Assembly: GCA_026770575.1 (NCBI GenBank)
Contig: MU657173.1
Span: forward strand, 139,931 to 203,930
Direction of reading: 5' to 3'
DNA: 64,000 nt
Origin: Pelagophyceae sp. CCMP2097
Lineage: Eukaryota; Sar; Pelagophyceae
In this document: positions 40,201 to 48,826 of the stretch, in pieces
Numbering within the stretch: the stretch's first letter is position 1
How the letters are laid out: the number at the start of each line of letters is the position of its first letter
Notes under the pieces: model-generated
Seen by the model: only the letters and a program-made list of their open reading frames with translations
What the model was told of the DNA's origin: nothing
Database searches by the model: none
Made by a program: the position numbers and the translations under genes

Positions 40201-40400
40201 ATGACGACTCGCCAGTCGCGCTCGAGCCACGACTGCACCGCCGGCGCCGCGGCGTCGGGCGTCGACCCCTGTGTCGCCCGCGCGCCGGGTAGTGCGTCGC
40301 CCGCAAAGGGCGAACCCGCCAAATGGCGCTTCGAGAAGCCGCGCCCAGGCAAATAACGCTCAAACTCGCGCACCACCACCTGCACCACCTCGGCCGCCAT
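37267..40400 (-). CDS. Large protein with dysferlin (DysF/peroxin) motif
   Basis: A multi-exon gene starting MAAEVVQVVVREFERYLPGR (40400). Near residue 60 it has WLERDWRVVIDAESDDRGW, then RYGGGSHW and ARERRWARM, which match the paired Trp/Arg motifs of the DysF domain found in ferlins and peroxins. A coiled region (near 39700) and HLVLDGLGIKSDSAAASPSV, PNLFLRRVSLQARVTVSARL suggest a lipid-binding beta domain. Later exons read VGWTALQAASYVEFVDDLFP and EGGVPITIAVDAALHLAVGA, ending LSARHRRASEGG. No transmembrane helix or C2 domain was seen, unlike ferlins. A membrane-contact or peroxisomal role is only a guess. Confidence 0.55.
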
Positions 40401-40566
40401 GAGGCCTAGCGCCGTCGCATCGGGCCGCGATAGGGGTGGTGACTGTGTCTCCGATCCCGCCCTGCAGTCCGGCGCAGCTCGCAGCAGCTGTTCGCAGCCC
40501 TAGCTTCGCAGCCCTAGGAATCCCTACACTGCAATTGCTCGTGTTATGATCATCGGATAGATCTAA

Positions 40567-40697
40567 CTGAGCGCAAAGCGCACAAACCACTCCCGCAGGC
40601 TTGGCACCAGGGCCTTTTGGTCCGGGAGCCAGACTTTGGAACCGATTAGCCGGGCATACCCTTTTGGGGCAGCCCCACCCAGGGTGGATCTTAAGCA
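40567..40697 (+). repeat. Dispersed repeat, longest copy
   Basis: It starts GAGCGCAAAGCGCACAAACC and ends GGTGGATCTTAAGCAAGCAA. It matches the window start in inverted orientation. Its terminal 50 bp recur at 30690 and 40730. Confidence 0.85.
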
Positions 40698-40727
40698 AGC
40701 AACTGAACTTCGTGACAACTCGGTGGC

Positions 40728-40774
40728 CGTACCCTTTTGGGCCAGCCCCACCCAGGTGGATCTTAAGCAAGCAA
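40728..40774 (+). repeat. Partial dispersed repeat, tandem neighbour
   Basis: GTACCCTTTTGGGCCAGCCC then ACCCAGGTGGATCTTAAGCA repeats the end of the copy about 30 bp upstream. Confidence 0.85.
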
Positions 40775-41088
40775 CCTACGAGCTGCCATCCGATGATCGT
40801 GCACGGCGCACAACCGGATGCTTTAGGGAAGGAGCCGATGACGAGGGCTTGCCTCGATGCGGCGCCGTAAGCTCGAAGAACCCCACTCGAGTTAACACAC
40901 TCATAGAGTACGGGGCGCCTCGGCAGCGAGAACGGACGACGCCACTTGTGGTCTTCCGCTGCGGGGCCCGTCCGATCTGCGACTCGCTCACCTCTCCCGG
41001 CCTGGGCCTCCTTGCCGGGATAGAACCCCTCGCGCCTCCGAGTCGCCGTGAATGTGCCGGCACACCGAAAATTAAAACCGCCGCGGCG

Positions 41089-42112
41089 TCACGTCGAGGG
41101 CGAGCCGCGCGCGAGGCGGAGTGTCTCTGATCCGTCGCGGTCGCAGAAGAGCTCTCTATACAAAGCCGTGTCGAAGCGGTTGCGGTCGGCGATGAGGGGC
41201 GCGGCCGCGGCGAGGAGCACGTCGAGGAGGCCGGCGTCGGCGGACCGGAAGCTCTTGCTCGGGCGGCTGTGCGGCGCCGTCGACGGCACGGGGATGCCGA
41301 GCGACGCGGCCACGTAGGCGAGGAAGGCGGGCATTCGCTCGAGGCGGCCGACAGCTTCGAACTCGCTGGCGAGGAGCGCGCGCGCCACGGCGTGGATGCG
41401 CGCGTGCGCGCCGGCGTCGAACCGCAACGGCTTGCCGCGCGCGACCCAGTGCGTAAAGTTATCCCCGCCCCACGTCTCCGAGCCATCGAGGCTGCCGATG
41501 AGGTACCGGGACTGCGCGTTTGCCGTCGCGTCGACGAAGTAGGTGAGCGTCTCTCTCGAGGCGACGGGCACGCGCAGGCGCGCAGTCCGTTTTCGGTTGA
41601 AGCCGTAGAGATATCGGTAGCCCGAGCCTGTTCTCGCCATGGGCTCGCGAAGCAGCGTCGCGAGGCGGAGCTCGCAGCCGCGGGCCTCGAGCGCGGAACG
41701 CATGGGCCGCACGGCGCGGTCCAGCAATTCGCCGACTCCTTCCATTCCGTGGTGCGACAATAGCAAATGCTTCGCCACCGGCGCCGAGGCGTTTAGTACG
41801 GCTTGCCAGTTGGCGTCACCCATAACCTGTGCGAACGACGCACTGCCTCGCAGCACGCTGTATGCCCCAGCCGCCCGGGCCTCTGGCGTTAAGAGCCAGT
41901 CCTTGATCGAGGAGCCGCCGCACTTGGTCACGTGGACGATCCTGCATGAGACCTTCCGCCGCCGGGGGTCCGACGCCGGGCGCCGCGGCGCACCAGAGGA
42001 CACCGCACTTGAGCGGCGCGACGCGCTCCGGCAACCGAGTCACGCTGCACTCCGCCGGCGAGTCGTCGGCCCTGCCCAGCGATAGCAGAACCGCCAGGGG
42101 CGCGAGCCGCAT
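41089..42112 (-). CDS. Secretory-pathway sulfotransferase
   Basis: Exon 1 starts MRLAPLAVLLSLGRADDSPA (42112), a signal peptide, then CSVTRLPERVAPLKCG. A short intron starting GTCCTCTGG or GTGTCC and ending GGAAG joins in phase to VSCRIVHVTKCGGSSIKDWL, the 5'-phosphosulfate loop of membrane sulfotransferases. LATLLREPMARTGSGYRYLY gives the 3'-phosphate site (Arg, Ser or Gly variant). The C-terminal half has RYLIGSLDGSETWGGD and ADRNRFDTALYRELF, usual for this family. It differs clearly from the sulfotransferase at 23-25 kb, being compact with one intron. Acceptor unknown. Confidence 0.75.
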
Positions 42113-43031
42113 CACGCCAACGAGGCGAGCCGATGAGGCCCCGCGCCGGGCTTTGCACCCGCGGCGAACGTCCACCACGAGTCCACTCCTTCGAAACTCC
42201 CGGCGAGGCAAGTAGACTTGTCTGGAACAATCTGATTTTTGTGGGATGTTCGGAGCTGGCTACGGCCCTGGGTTGGAGGTTCGAACACGTTTTTTTCTGA
42301 CAAGTACCTTCGTTCTCACTGCACCGTCCATCTTCCTATTCGATCTCAGGCTTTCCGTGAGATCGTTCAGCTGGGCGCTGATTACAATTAATATTGTATG
42401 ATTCGAAGAACAGGATCCTCAAGGATTCTTTACCTAACTGCCGGTTCGAAAGTTTCGTTTTCGTTTCGACGTCGCGACAGTGTCAAGGAGAGCTGCCAAG
42501 GAGGTTGCTCGCGGCACCGCGTTCTGCGCAGTGTGCGAACGTCGCGGCGCGCGAGCTTCCGACCTTGCACTTGACGTCGCAACGCCGTCGTGTCCTTGTG
42601 TCACTCTTTGGCAACACGCTGTTGAAGCGAGTTTGAGTGCTCTGAGAAGGACCGACGGAATTTGTTTTTCCTCACACCCGCCCTACACTGAGAATAAAGG
42701 GTCAATCCTGGGGTCGGGACACTGGGCAAGTGAACGGGGAACTCAGGGCTTGCAGTGTTGTGCGTTTCGACCCACGACCTGCACATGCCCTAAACGCAGC
42801 GGAGATCCTGATAGGAAATCCGATAGGAAATCCGCTGCGAACCCGCTTGTCCTGGGCCCTACCAAACACAGTTTGTGTGTGCGGGTAGAGTTTAGAACAA
42901 CTCCGTGTTATGATCGTTGGACTGAGTTTGTGAAACAAGAACGGTCAGAATAAAGGGCTATATCTTCCCTTTGGCGAGCGATCTGGAAAATTTCTGTTCC
43001 AAATTTCGCAGCCGCACGGCGCAGTGGCGCC
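42113..43031. other. Intergenic region without supported gene
   Basis: About 920 bp. It is less GC-rich at 42200-42470. GATAGGAAATCC is duplicated in tandem at 42810-42834. Open frames on the + strand (42480-42953) have no start context or family similarity. Confidence 0.4.
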
Positions 43032-44663
43032 ATGGCCGAAGCCCGAAGCCCCGCGGCGCGCGACGGCCGCCGGGCGCGGTGCCGCGCGTTTTGCCTGAAG
43101 TATTTTTGCGAGGGGCAGCTCCTGGACAAAAAGCTCTCGGCGAAGCTCGAGGCCTCGGACAAGGAATTGCCCTGGACCATCAAGTACCGCAAGCAAATCG
43201 CCATGGCCATCCCGTGAGCCTTGCGCGTCGGCGGAATTGCGCGAACGTCGAAGCAGGCTCGTCTTCGTGCACGTCATCTGGTGGACGGCCATGGTCCGCT
43301 GGAACTCGTTCCACCTCTTTACCGACCAAGTGGGCAAGCAGCCCCAGTACCGCAAGCTCTGCCACTCGGGCGTCCGGCCCTGGTACATGTCCGTGACGAT
43401 GATCTTCGGCAGCATGATCGCGGGAGCCACCTCCGAGGGCGGCGCTGCCGTGGCGTTCCCCGTGCGTGGCAGCCTCCGGAGCCTCTCTGCGCGGGTCGGG
43501 GGCGCCCTGCTGGGTTTGCGTCTCACGCGGACTGCCGCATCTCACGCGGAGTGCCGTAGGTGATGACTCTGGCCATGGACGTGCGGCCCGACGTGGCCAA
43601 GCAGTTTTCCTTCATGATCCAATCCGTGGGCATGACCGCCGCCGCGTTCGTCATCCTCTTCATGGGCGTGCAAGTCGAGTGGAAGTCCATTTGCTACTGC
43701 ACCGCTGGGGGCATCTTTGGGTTGATTTACGGGTTGGAGAAAGTGGCGCCGGTGCTGACGCCTCCTTATGCCAAAATGTACTTTGTCTGCATCTGGGGAT
43801 CCTTCGCCGCGTCGCTCTACCACCTCAACCGCCTCCGCGACCGAAGAGTCTACGTCGAGATGGACCCGCCGCATCTGCCCCGCGTGTGGCGCAACGCGGA
43901 CTTGGTCGACTCGCCTTATCTCAGCTGGATTCTGAACTGGAAGGCTTTAGTCCTCGTCGCTGCCGGCTTCCTCGGCGGCATCTTCACTTCGATCAGCGGG
44001 TCGGGCATCGACATTTGCAGCTTTGCTGTGCTGACGCTTTTGTTTAGAATCTCGGAGAAGACGGCGACGCCGACGTCCGTCGTTCTAATGGCCATCAACA
44101 CAGTCGTCGCGCTGTGCTACTCCAAGTGGCTCACGCGCGAGGGCTTGGAAAGACTGGCGTGGGAGTTCTTCGTCGTCTGTTGCCCAATCGTCGTCATCGG
44201 CGCGCCGCTCGGCAGCATCATCGGCTCGCACCTGCACCGGCTCACTTTGGCGGTGGGAATATACTCGATCGACTTTACCCAGTTCGTTGGCGCGCTCGTC
44301 GTCGTCCGGCCGTGGTCGCACGAAAAGTGCCACAAACGCGGGCCGCGCGTGCAGCACCCGGGAGGGCGCTGGCGCGGGTCCAACTGCGAGCCGCTGCACC
44401 TCTGCTGGACGAGCGCCGCGCTGTTCGCCGGCGGCCTGGGCGCCTTTTGGCTCATGCAGTTTTTCGGCCAGAGGTTGATGGACCGCAATGACACGATTGA
44501 GATCGACGCCAAGTCGCGCAAGCACGCCCGCGACGCCACGTTGGACCCAGACGCAAACGTCGAACTTGTCTCCGAGGACGCCGTCGCGAGCGACGCGCGG
44601 GCCCAGACGGGCGCACGGACGCCGACGGGCGCCGCGCGGGCGGCCGCCGCCGACGCGCCTTGA
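43032..44663 (+). CDS. TauE/SafE-family anion permease
   Basis: Three exons encode a polytopic membrane protein of the sulfite-exporter TauE/SafE family. Exon 1 starts MAEARSPAARDGRRA. The 43-nt intron 43214-43256 joins it to LVFVHVIWWTAMVRWN. The second intron (43462-43559) joins GSMIAGATSEGGAAVAFP to VMTLAMDVRPDVAKQF, recreating the family signature with the Gly-Gly-Gly half-helix. The long last exon has QSVGMTAAAFVILFMGV, GFLGGIFTSISGSGIDICSF (the second repeat signature) and AINTVVALCYSKW. The C-terminal tail is Ala/Asp-rich and cytosolic. Export of sulfite or a sulfur-organic acid is typical; next to a sulfotransferase this could be relevant, but that is speculation. Confidence 0.88.
43521..43558 (+). 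repeat. Intron tandem duplication, 19 bp x2
   Basis: TCTCACGCGGACTGCCGCA and TCTCACGCGGAGTGCCGTA are adjacent, and the second copy supplies the acceptor TAG of the permease's second intron. Confidence 0.92.
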
Positions 44664-45006
44664 GCGACGGCGCCGCACTGGGCCGCTTCACATTTACGAC
44701 CACCACTGACCTTTCTGTCATTGCCTCGAGCTCTGGTCATAACTTTATCCCACCCTCCACGCCATGCGCGCGGGTACCGCTGAAACATGGCGCGGCGTCG
44801 AGGCGCGGTAGCTAGGCGCGTTTGCGTCGAGACAACTGAGTGCGTCGCGACGCGACGTTCGAACGACGCTGTCGAGACAGTCAGAGTCCAGGCGCGACGC
44901 GACGTTCGAACGACGCCGTAGAGACAGTCAAGACTCGGAATCCAGCGACAGACCGGGAGCGGCGGTGCCCAGGCCTGCCATGCCAGCTGTCGTCGAGTCT
45001 GGGTGG
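44664..45006. other. Convergent intergenic region
   Basis: About 340 bp between the permease and LRR stop codons. Apart from the tandem duplication listed separately, no feature was recognised. Confidence 0.4.
44842..44935. repeat. 44-bp tandem duplication
   Basis: GCGACGCGACGTTCGAACGA followed by CGC(T/C)GT(C/A)GAGACAGTCA occurs twice in tandem. Each copy has the palindrome CGTTCGAACG. Confidence 0.85.
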
Positions 45007-46554
45007 TTACTTCTTCTTCCCTTTCTTCTTCTTCTTTGCGGCCTTTGCGAGCTTGTCGTGGTCGGCCTTGGCGGCGCCGTCGCGCCGCTTTTTGTCCGCG
45101 TCGCTGCGGCATTTCCGCGCGGCGGCCTCGGCGGCCTCCGCCGATGCAGCGTCGGCCTCGCGCCGCGCGCGCCGCTCCTCCTTCCGCCGCGCGAGGTACG
45201 CCTCTACGTCGCAGGCCTTTTGCGACCGCGCCGCCTCGACGGCATCGGCAGCGTTTCGCGCCTCGTCGTCGGCGGCGTCGCTCCGCGCTCGGCGCAGCTT
45301 CTCCTCGCCGTTTTCGCGGTTCCGTTTCAGCGCCGCAGAAATGGCGCGGTCGTCGTCAAAGGTGATGTCGTTTTGGCCCGTCTCCACGACAATAAGTGCG
45401 GCGTTGGCGCCGACGGCCGCCGCCAGCGCGCGCCCGGCGTCGGCGTCGAGGCCGCACCGCCAGAGCGAGAGTCGCGTCAGCGAATCGTTCTCCCAGAGCG
45501 CCGCGCAGAGCGCCTCGAAGCCGGGCGGAGCGCCCGGCGCATCGCCCTCGAGGAGCAGGTTGCCCTCGACGCTTAAAGCCTTGAGCCTCGCGCCCGGCGC
45601 CGTGAGCGACTGGGCCAAAGCGGCGCAGCTGCGGTGCGAGAGGCGGTTGTCGTCGAGGTCGAGCTTGACGATTTGCGAGTCTGGACTGCGCAGCGCTCGC
45701 GCCACGTACGCGCCCGCTTGGTCCTCGAGCCCCGCGCGCGACAAGTCGAGAGCCGTGATGGACTTTGCGCCCCACAGCACCTTTGCCACGACTCGGCACG
45801 CCGCGCTCGGATCGAACGACGCCTTGACGTATTGGCTCAGCTTGACCGTATGAGGCGCCTGCTGCCCGGCGATCTTCAGGAGCCAGTCCGCAAGGGCGGC
45901 GTCTGCGAGTACGGCGTCGGCCTCGACGACGAGGGCGGTGCGCACGGCGACGACGTGCCTTTGGCGCGCGAGCCTCGCGCGGTGCTGCGCCGCCTCGGCC
46001 TGCCGTTCGAGGGCCCAGAAGGCGCGCCTTTCGGCTGCGTCCGCGTCGAAAAAGTCCTGCAGAGTCCTCGAGTCGTCGTTCAAGAACCCCTTTGGCGCGA
46101 TGCCGCGGTCCATTAGAGCCTCGGAGACGTCGGCGCTCGTCATGATGAAGGCGTTTTGGGGCAGCGTCGCGTCGTCTTCCTTTTCCTCGTCCTCCTCTTC
46201 TTCTTCATCGATGTGCACCTCCTCGAGGTCGTGGAAGTGCCGCGTTGTGGAGACGATCAACGCCAGGACGGCCACCTCGTCGCGCGACGCGTGCTCCGCC
46301 TGCTCGCCGATGTCGTTCCTACGACGGCCGTCGAGCGCCGGGGCGCGAAAGCAGGAGGCGCGCGAAAGGGACGCCGCGGTGTACAGGTCCCACCGGTGCG
46401 CGGGCGCGGCGTCCACATCCTTGTCCTCATCATCCTTGGCCTCCCCATCCTTGGCTTCCCCATCCTTGGCCTCGCCATCCTTGGCATCCTCCTTATCCTC
46501 GCCCTCGCCGGCCGTGTCCTTGGCCTCCTCCGCGTCCTTGGCCTCCTCCGGCAT
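45007..46554 (-). CDS. Leucine-rich-repeat protein with acidic head and basic tail
   Basis: A single-exon frame of 515 residues. The N-terminus MPEEAKDAEEAKDTAGEGED includes a repeated DGEAK unit and is extremely acidic; another Glu-run occurs near residue 115. The centre has RNI-type leucine-rich repeats: SITALDLSRAGLEDQAGAYV, QIVKLDLDDNRLSHRSCAAL, RLKALSVEGNLLLEG, SLTRLSLWRCGLDADAGRAL. The C-terminal 120 residues are a charged coiled coil ending KKKKKGKKK. The architecture resembles LRR proteins found in axonemes and in RanGAP-like proteins, but no specific family can be named. It diverges from the SFT2 gene with the nested transposons in between. Confidence 0.75.
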   Translation of the reverse strand: MPEEAKDAEEAKDTAGEGEDKEDAKDGEAKDGEAKDGEAKDDEDKDVDAAPAHRWDLYTAASLSRASCFRAPALDGRRRNDIGEQAEHASRDEVAVLALIVSTTRHFHDLEEVHIDEEEEEDEEKEDDATLPQNAFIMTSADVSEALMDRGIAPKGFLNDDSRTLQDFFDADAAERRAFWALERQAEAAQHRARLARQRHVVAVRTALVVEADAVLADAALADWLLKIAGQQAPHTVKLSQYVKASFDPSAACRVVAKVLWGAKSITALDLSRAGLEDQAGAYVARALRSPDSQIVKLDLDDNRLSHRSCAALAQSLTAPGARLKALSVEGNLLLEGDAPGAPPGFEALCAALWENDSLTRLSLWRCGLDADAGRALAAAVGANAALIVVETGQNDITFDDDRAISAALKRNRENGEEKLRRARSDAADDEARNAADAVEAARSQKACDVEAYLARRKEERRARREADAASAEAAEAAARKCRSDADKKRRDGAAKADHDKLAKAAKKKKKGKKK

Positions 46555-46750
46555 GCCGCCTCAAGGAGGGTACTGTATTCGCGACGCGCTCGGCTCGTTG
46601 CTTTCGATGCTCGGTCTAGCGCGGCGTCCGAGTCGAACGCGCGCAGTCGCCAAAAGTAGCGCTGTGGAGGTGAGAAACAAATCCTTTTGCTTAGTGGCCT
46701 CTCGCAACAGACCGTTTTCGGCGAACGCGGATCATCAGTCTGAGCCTTTT
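46555..46750. other. 5' flank of the LRR gene
   Basis: A 196-bp spacer between the LRR start codon and the outer MITE. Nothing else was recognised. Confidence 0.4.
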
Positions 46751-47579
46751 CGATCCCCTTTCTCGTAACCTGGAGGACACCGGTCCGTCCGTGACGAACA
46801 ATTGACCTTATGAGGCCTCATAATGGCCGGTTTCCGGCCAGCCAGACGGGTTTGGGCTGGCGTGAGTCGCCTTAGGGGGGGTCCTGAGAGTCCCGTGAGC
46901 TGCTCCGGGCATGCGGCTCCTCCTAGAAGGCAGGGTCTTAACGAGGAGCCGACAGGGACTAAATCTAGTCCTCTCCTCGAGGGCATTTACGGTGTACGAG
47001 CGTTCCGGCGCGCACAGCGCGCTGGATTGAAGCCACGTCCTTCCCCGATCTAACCCAGCCAACGCCGAGCATCACAGGCCGCCGCAACGCCTCGAACTGC
47101 TCCTTAGGGCCTTTAAAACTGCACGGACGGACCAGTGTCCTCCGGTTTGCGAGAGAGGGGCAAGGCAGAACGACAGCTATGCATAGGCGGGATCGATATT
47201 TGCCGGGATTTTTGCCGAAACGATAATCGACGATATTTCATCGACATTTACCGGGATTACCGGGAAAATCGTCGTTATTTGCTAGACTCAACACAATCTG
47301 ACGCTCGCAAATACCATGTTTTTCGTCATTTCGCAATTTAATATCTCAATAAAGGCATATTTAAGATTTAATTAAATCTTATTTACGTTTGTTTTAACAT
47401 ATTTCTCAATAAAGATTTTATAAAATCTTAATTTTGCCTTTATTGAGATATTTAAGTGTAAAAAAGTCGATAATCGTCGATTCCCAGTCGATATTTGCCG
47501 GGATTCCTGTCGATAGTATCGACCGATATTTGCCGGTAAAGCCATCCATAGCTGTCGTTCTGCCTTGGAGAGGGGATCG
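46751..47579. mobile_element. MITE-like element with ~43-bp terminal inverted repeats, disrupted by a second MITE
   Basis: The left end CGATCCCCTTTCTCGTAACC (46751) continues to GGTCCGTCCGTG (46793). The right end, read in reverse from 47579, is CGATCCCCTCTCTCGCAAAC continuing to GGTCCGTCCGTG (47122) once the inserted element is removed. The two ends agree at about 38 of 43 positions. Without the insertion the element is about 414 bp. The interior has a perfect 16-bp palindrome TTATGAGGCCTCATAA (about 46807-46822) and no coding frame. Its own target duplication is unclear (possibly TTT). The superfamily is not assigned. Confidence 0.75.
47161..47567. mobile_element. hAT-type MITE with 8-bp target-site duplication
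   Basis: The ends are perfect 21-bp inverted repeats, CAAGGCAGAACGACAGCTATG (47161-47181) and its complement (47547-47567). GAGAGGGG flanks it on both sides (47153-47160 and 47568-47575). An 8-bp duplication and a CAAGG end fit the hAT superfamily. The 407-bp interior is AT-rich and non-coding, with a second perfect inverted repeat ATATCTCAATAAAGGCA at 47341-47357 and 47435-47451, so the element can fold into a long hairpin. Confidence 0.85.
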
Positions 47580-47590
47580 TTTAAGAGATC

Positions 47591-48618
47591 ATGGCGCCCG
47601 GAATGCCCTCGCTGGGCCTGCCAATGTTCGGCGGTGCGTCGCGGCGTGTTTCCTGGGATACGGCGAGCCGCCGCCGTCGACGTCGGAACGAAGTTGTTGG
47701 GCTCGGCATCAGTCCCTTGCCCTCGGAGGAAGACTTTCCGAGGCAGCCGCGGCCGACGCCTACGCAGCGGTGGCCTAGGCGAGGCGAAACAGGAGCCTTC
47801 CTTCGAGGAAGAGCTCTGCGAAGGATGCCCGAAGATGACGTACCAGCAAAGACTCATCGGCTTCTGCGTCTGCTGCGGCTTCGGCTACGGCCTCAGCTTC
47901 ATCGTGAGGAAACGCCATCGGAGCATACATCATCAGCGCCGGGATGCGCAGCCGCGTAGGGCACGATGATCCTCGTCGCCGGAGGACCGTGAGCGTGCTC
48001 CCGAGACGCGGGGTCGCTCGGGGACCGCAGGCACGCGTCTCCGCCAGTTCGCGTGAGTATCCGAAACAGGAACGCCGAGACGATCCGCCAGTTTGCTGCT
48101 TTATACATCGTCGGCAACTTCATCGCCATCGTCCGCTGCGGCGTCTTGGGCCCCGATGCCCCGGGGCGTACGCGCCTTTGAAACTTCAGGCCGCGACCAT
48201 GTTCCTCATCGGGCCGAGAAGTCAATGCCGGAAAATGTTCGATAAGTGCAGACGCGTCGCCACGCTCTTCTGGCTCAGCACCCTCGTCGTCACGTTTGCC
48301 ATCGCCGTGCGTTTGCGCGGGGACCGCCTGGCGGGGAGGAGCCCCGTCGTCGACCCTTCGAAACATTGCACCACCTCTCCTAAACGCCTAGATCGCCGGC
48401 GTCGACGTCGGTCTGGTACGTGCCTTTGCACATTCCGTCTCCGGCGCCGACTTTGTTGCTAGGTGCTGATGATGATCGTCATCCAAATCTGCGCATCTAT
48501 TTGGTACACTGCTTCCTACATCCCTTACGGTCGCCGCATGATCATCAAGATCTTCCAGTCAACCTGCTGCAAGCCCTGCCCAAAGGTCTGCGACCCCTGC
48601 ATCAAGTTGGGCACCTGA
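47591..48618 (+). CDS. SFT2: SFT2-like Golgi vesicle transport protein
   Basis: A multi-exon tetraspan protein of the Got1/Sft2 family, which helps endosome-to-Golgi vesicle fusion. The first exon is MAPGMPSLGLPMFG; the start lies 11 bp after the nested transposons. An exon near 47784 reads EAKQEPSFEEELCEGCPKMT then YQQRLIGFCVCCGFGYGLSF, and further exons FAALYIVGNFIAI (near 48085), TMFLIGPRSQCRKMFDKCRR with VATLFWLSTLVVTFAIAV (48199-48305) and VLMMIVIQICASIWYTASYI with PYGRRMIIKIFQ. The MFLIGP and WYTASYIP motifs are family hallmarks. The cytosolic tail STCCKPCPKVCDPCIKLGT is unusually cysteine-rich. The exon between 47634 and 47780 is not fully resolved. Confidence 0.78.
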
Positions 48619-48826
48619 GCATCGGGCTGCGCCCCGTCGTTCATTTGTCCTTCTCGGAACACCCCCCCGTAAACTTTACCAAGCTTATGCTCTGCTACAG
48701 CACCGTCGCAGCGGCCGTCTTGCGGCCGGCGCCGTCCAAGGACGCTCCGTTTCGGTGGAACATTGTGGGACTGTTGTTGGATTGGATTATCTCGGCCGGT
48801 GTCAGGGCCTCTGAAAGTGCATCGCG

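Larger units (their letters stand above)
40401..41088. other. Intergenic, dispersed repeats
   Basis: No supported gene. TTCGCAGCCCTAG is duplicated near 40491 and 40505. Two dispersed repeat copies follow. The rest (40790-41088) has no recognised content. Confidence 0.45.

Noticed and set aside
42230..42300. GGTTCGAACAC followed by a T-run, like a tRNA T-arm plus Pol III terminator
   Set aside because: No pairing acceptor stem, D-arm or anticodon arm could be found upstream.
42480..42953. 157-residue + strand frame
   Set aside because: No ATG in good context, mixed codon bias and no family similarity; treated as intergenic.
46794..47121. Interior of the outer MITE as a possible structural RNA or rDNA fragment
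   Set aside because: It contains several palindromes but no sequence I recognise from rRNA or spliceosomal RNA, and inverted terminal repeats explain it better as a mobile element.
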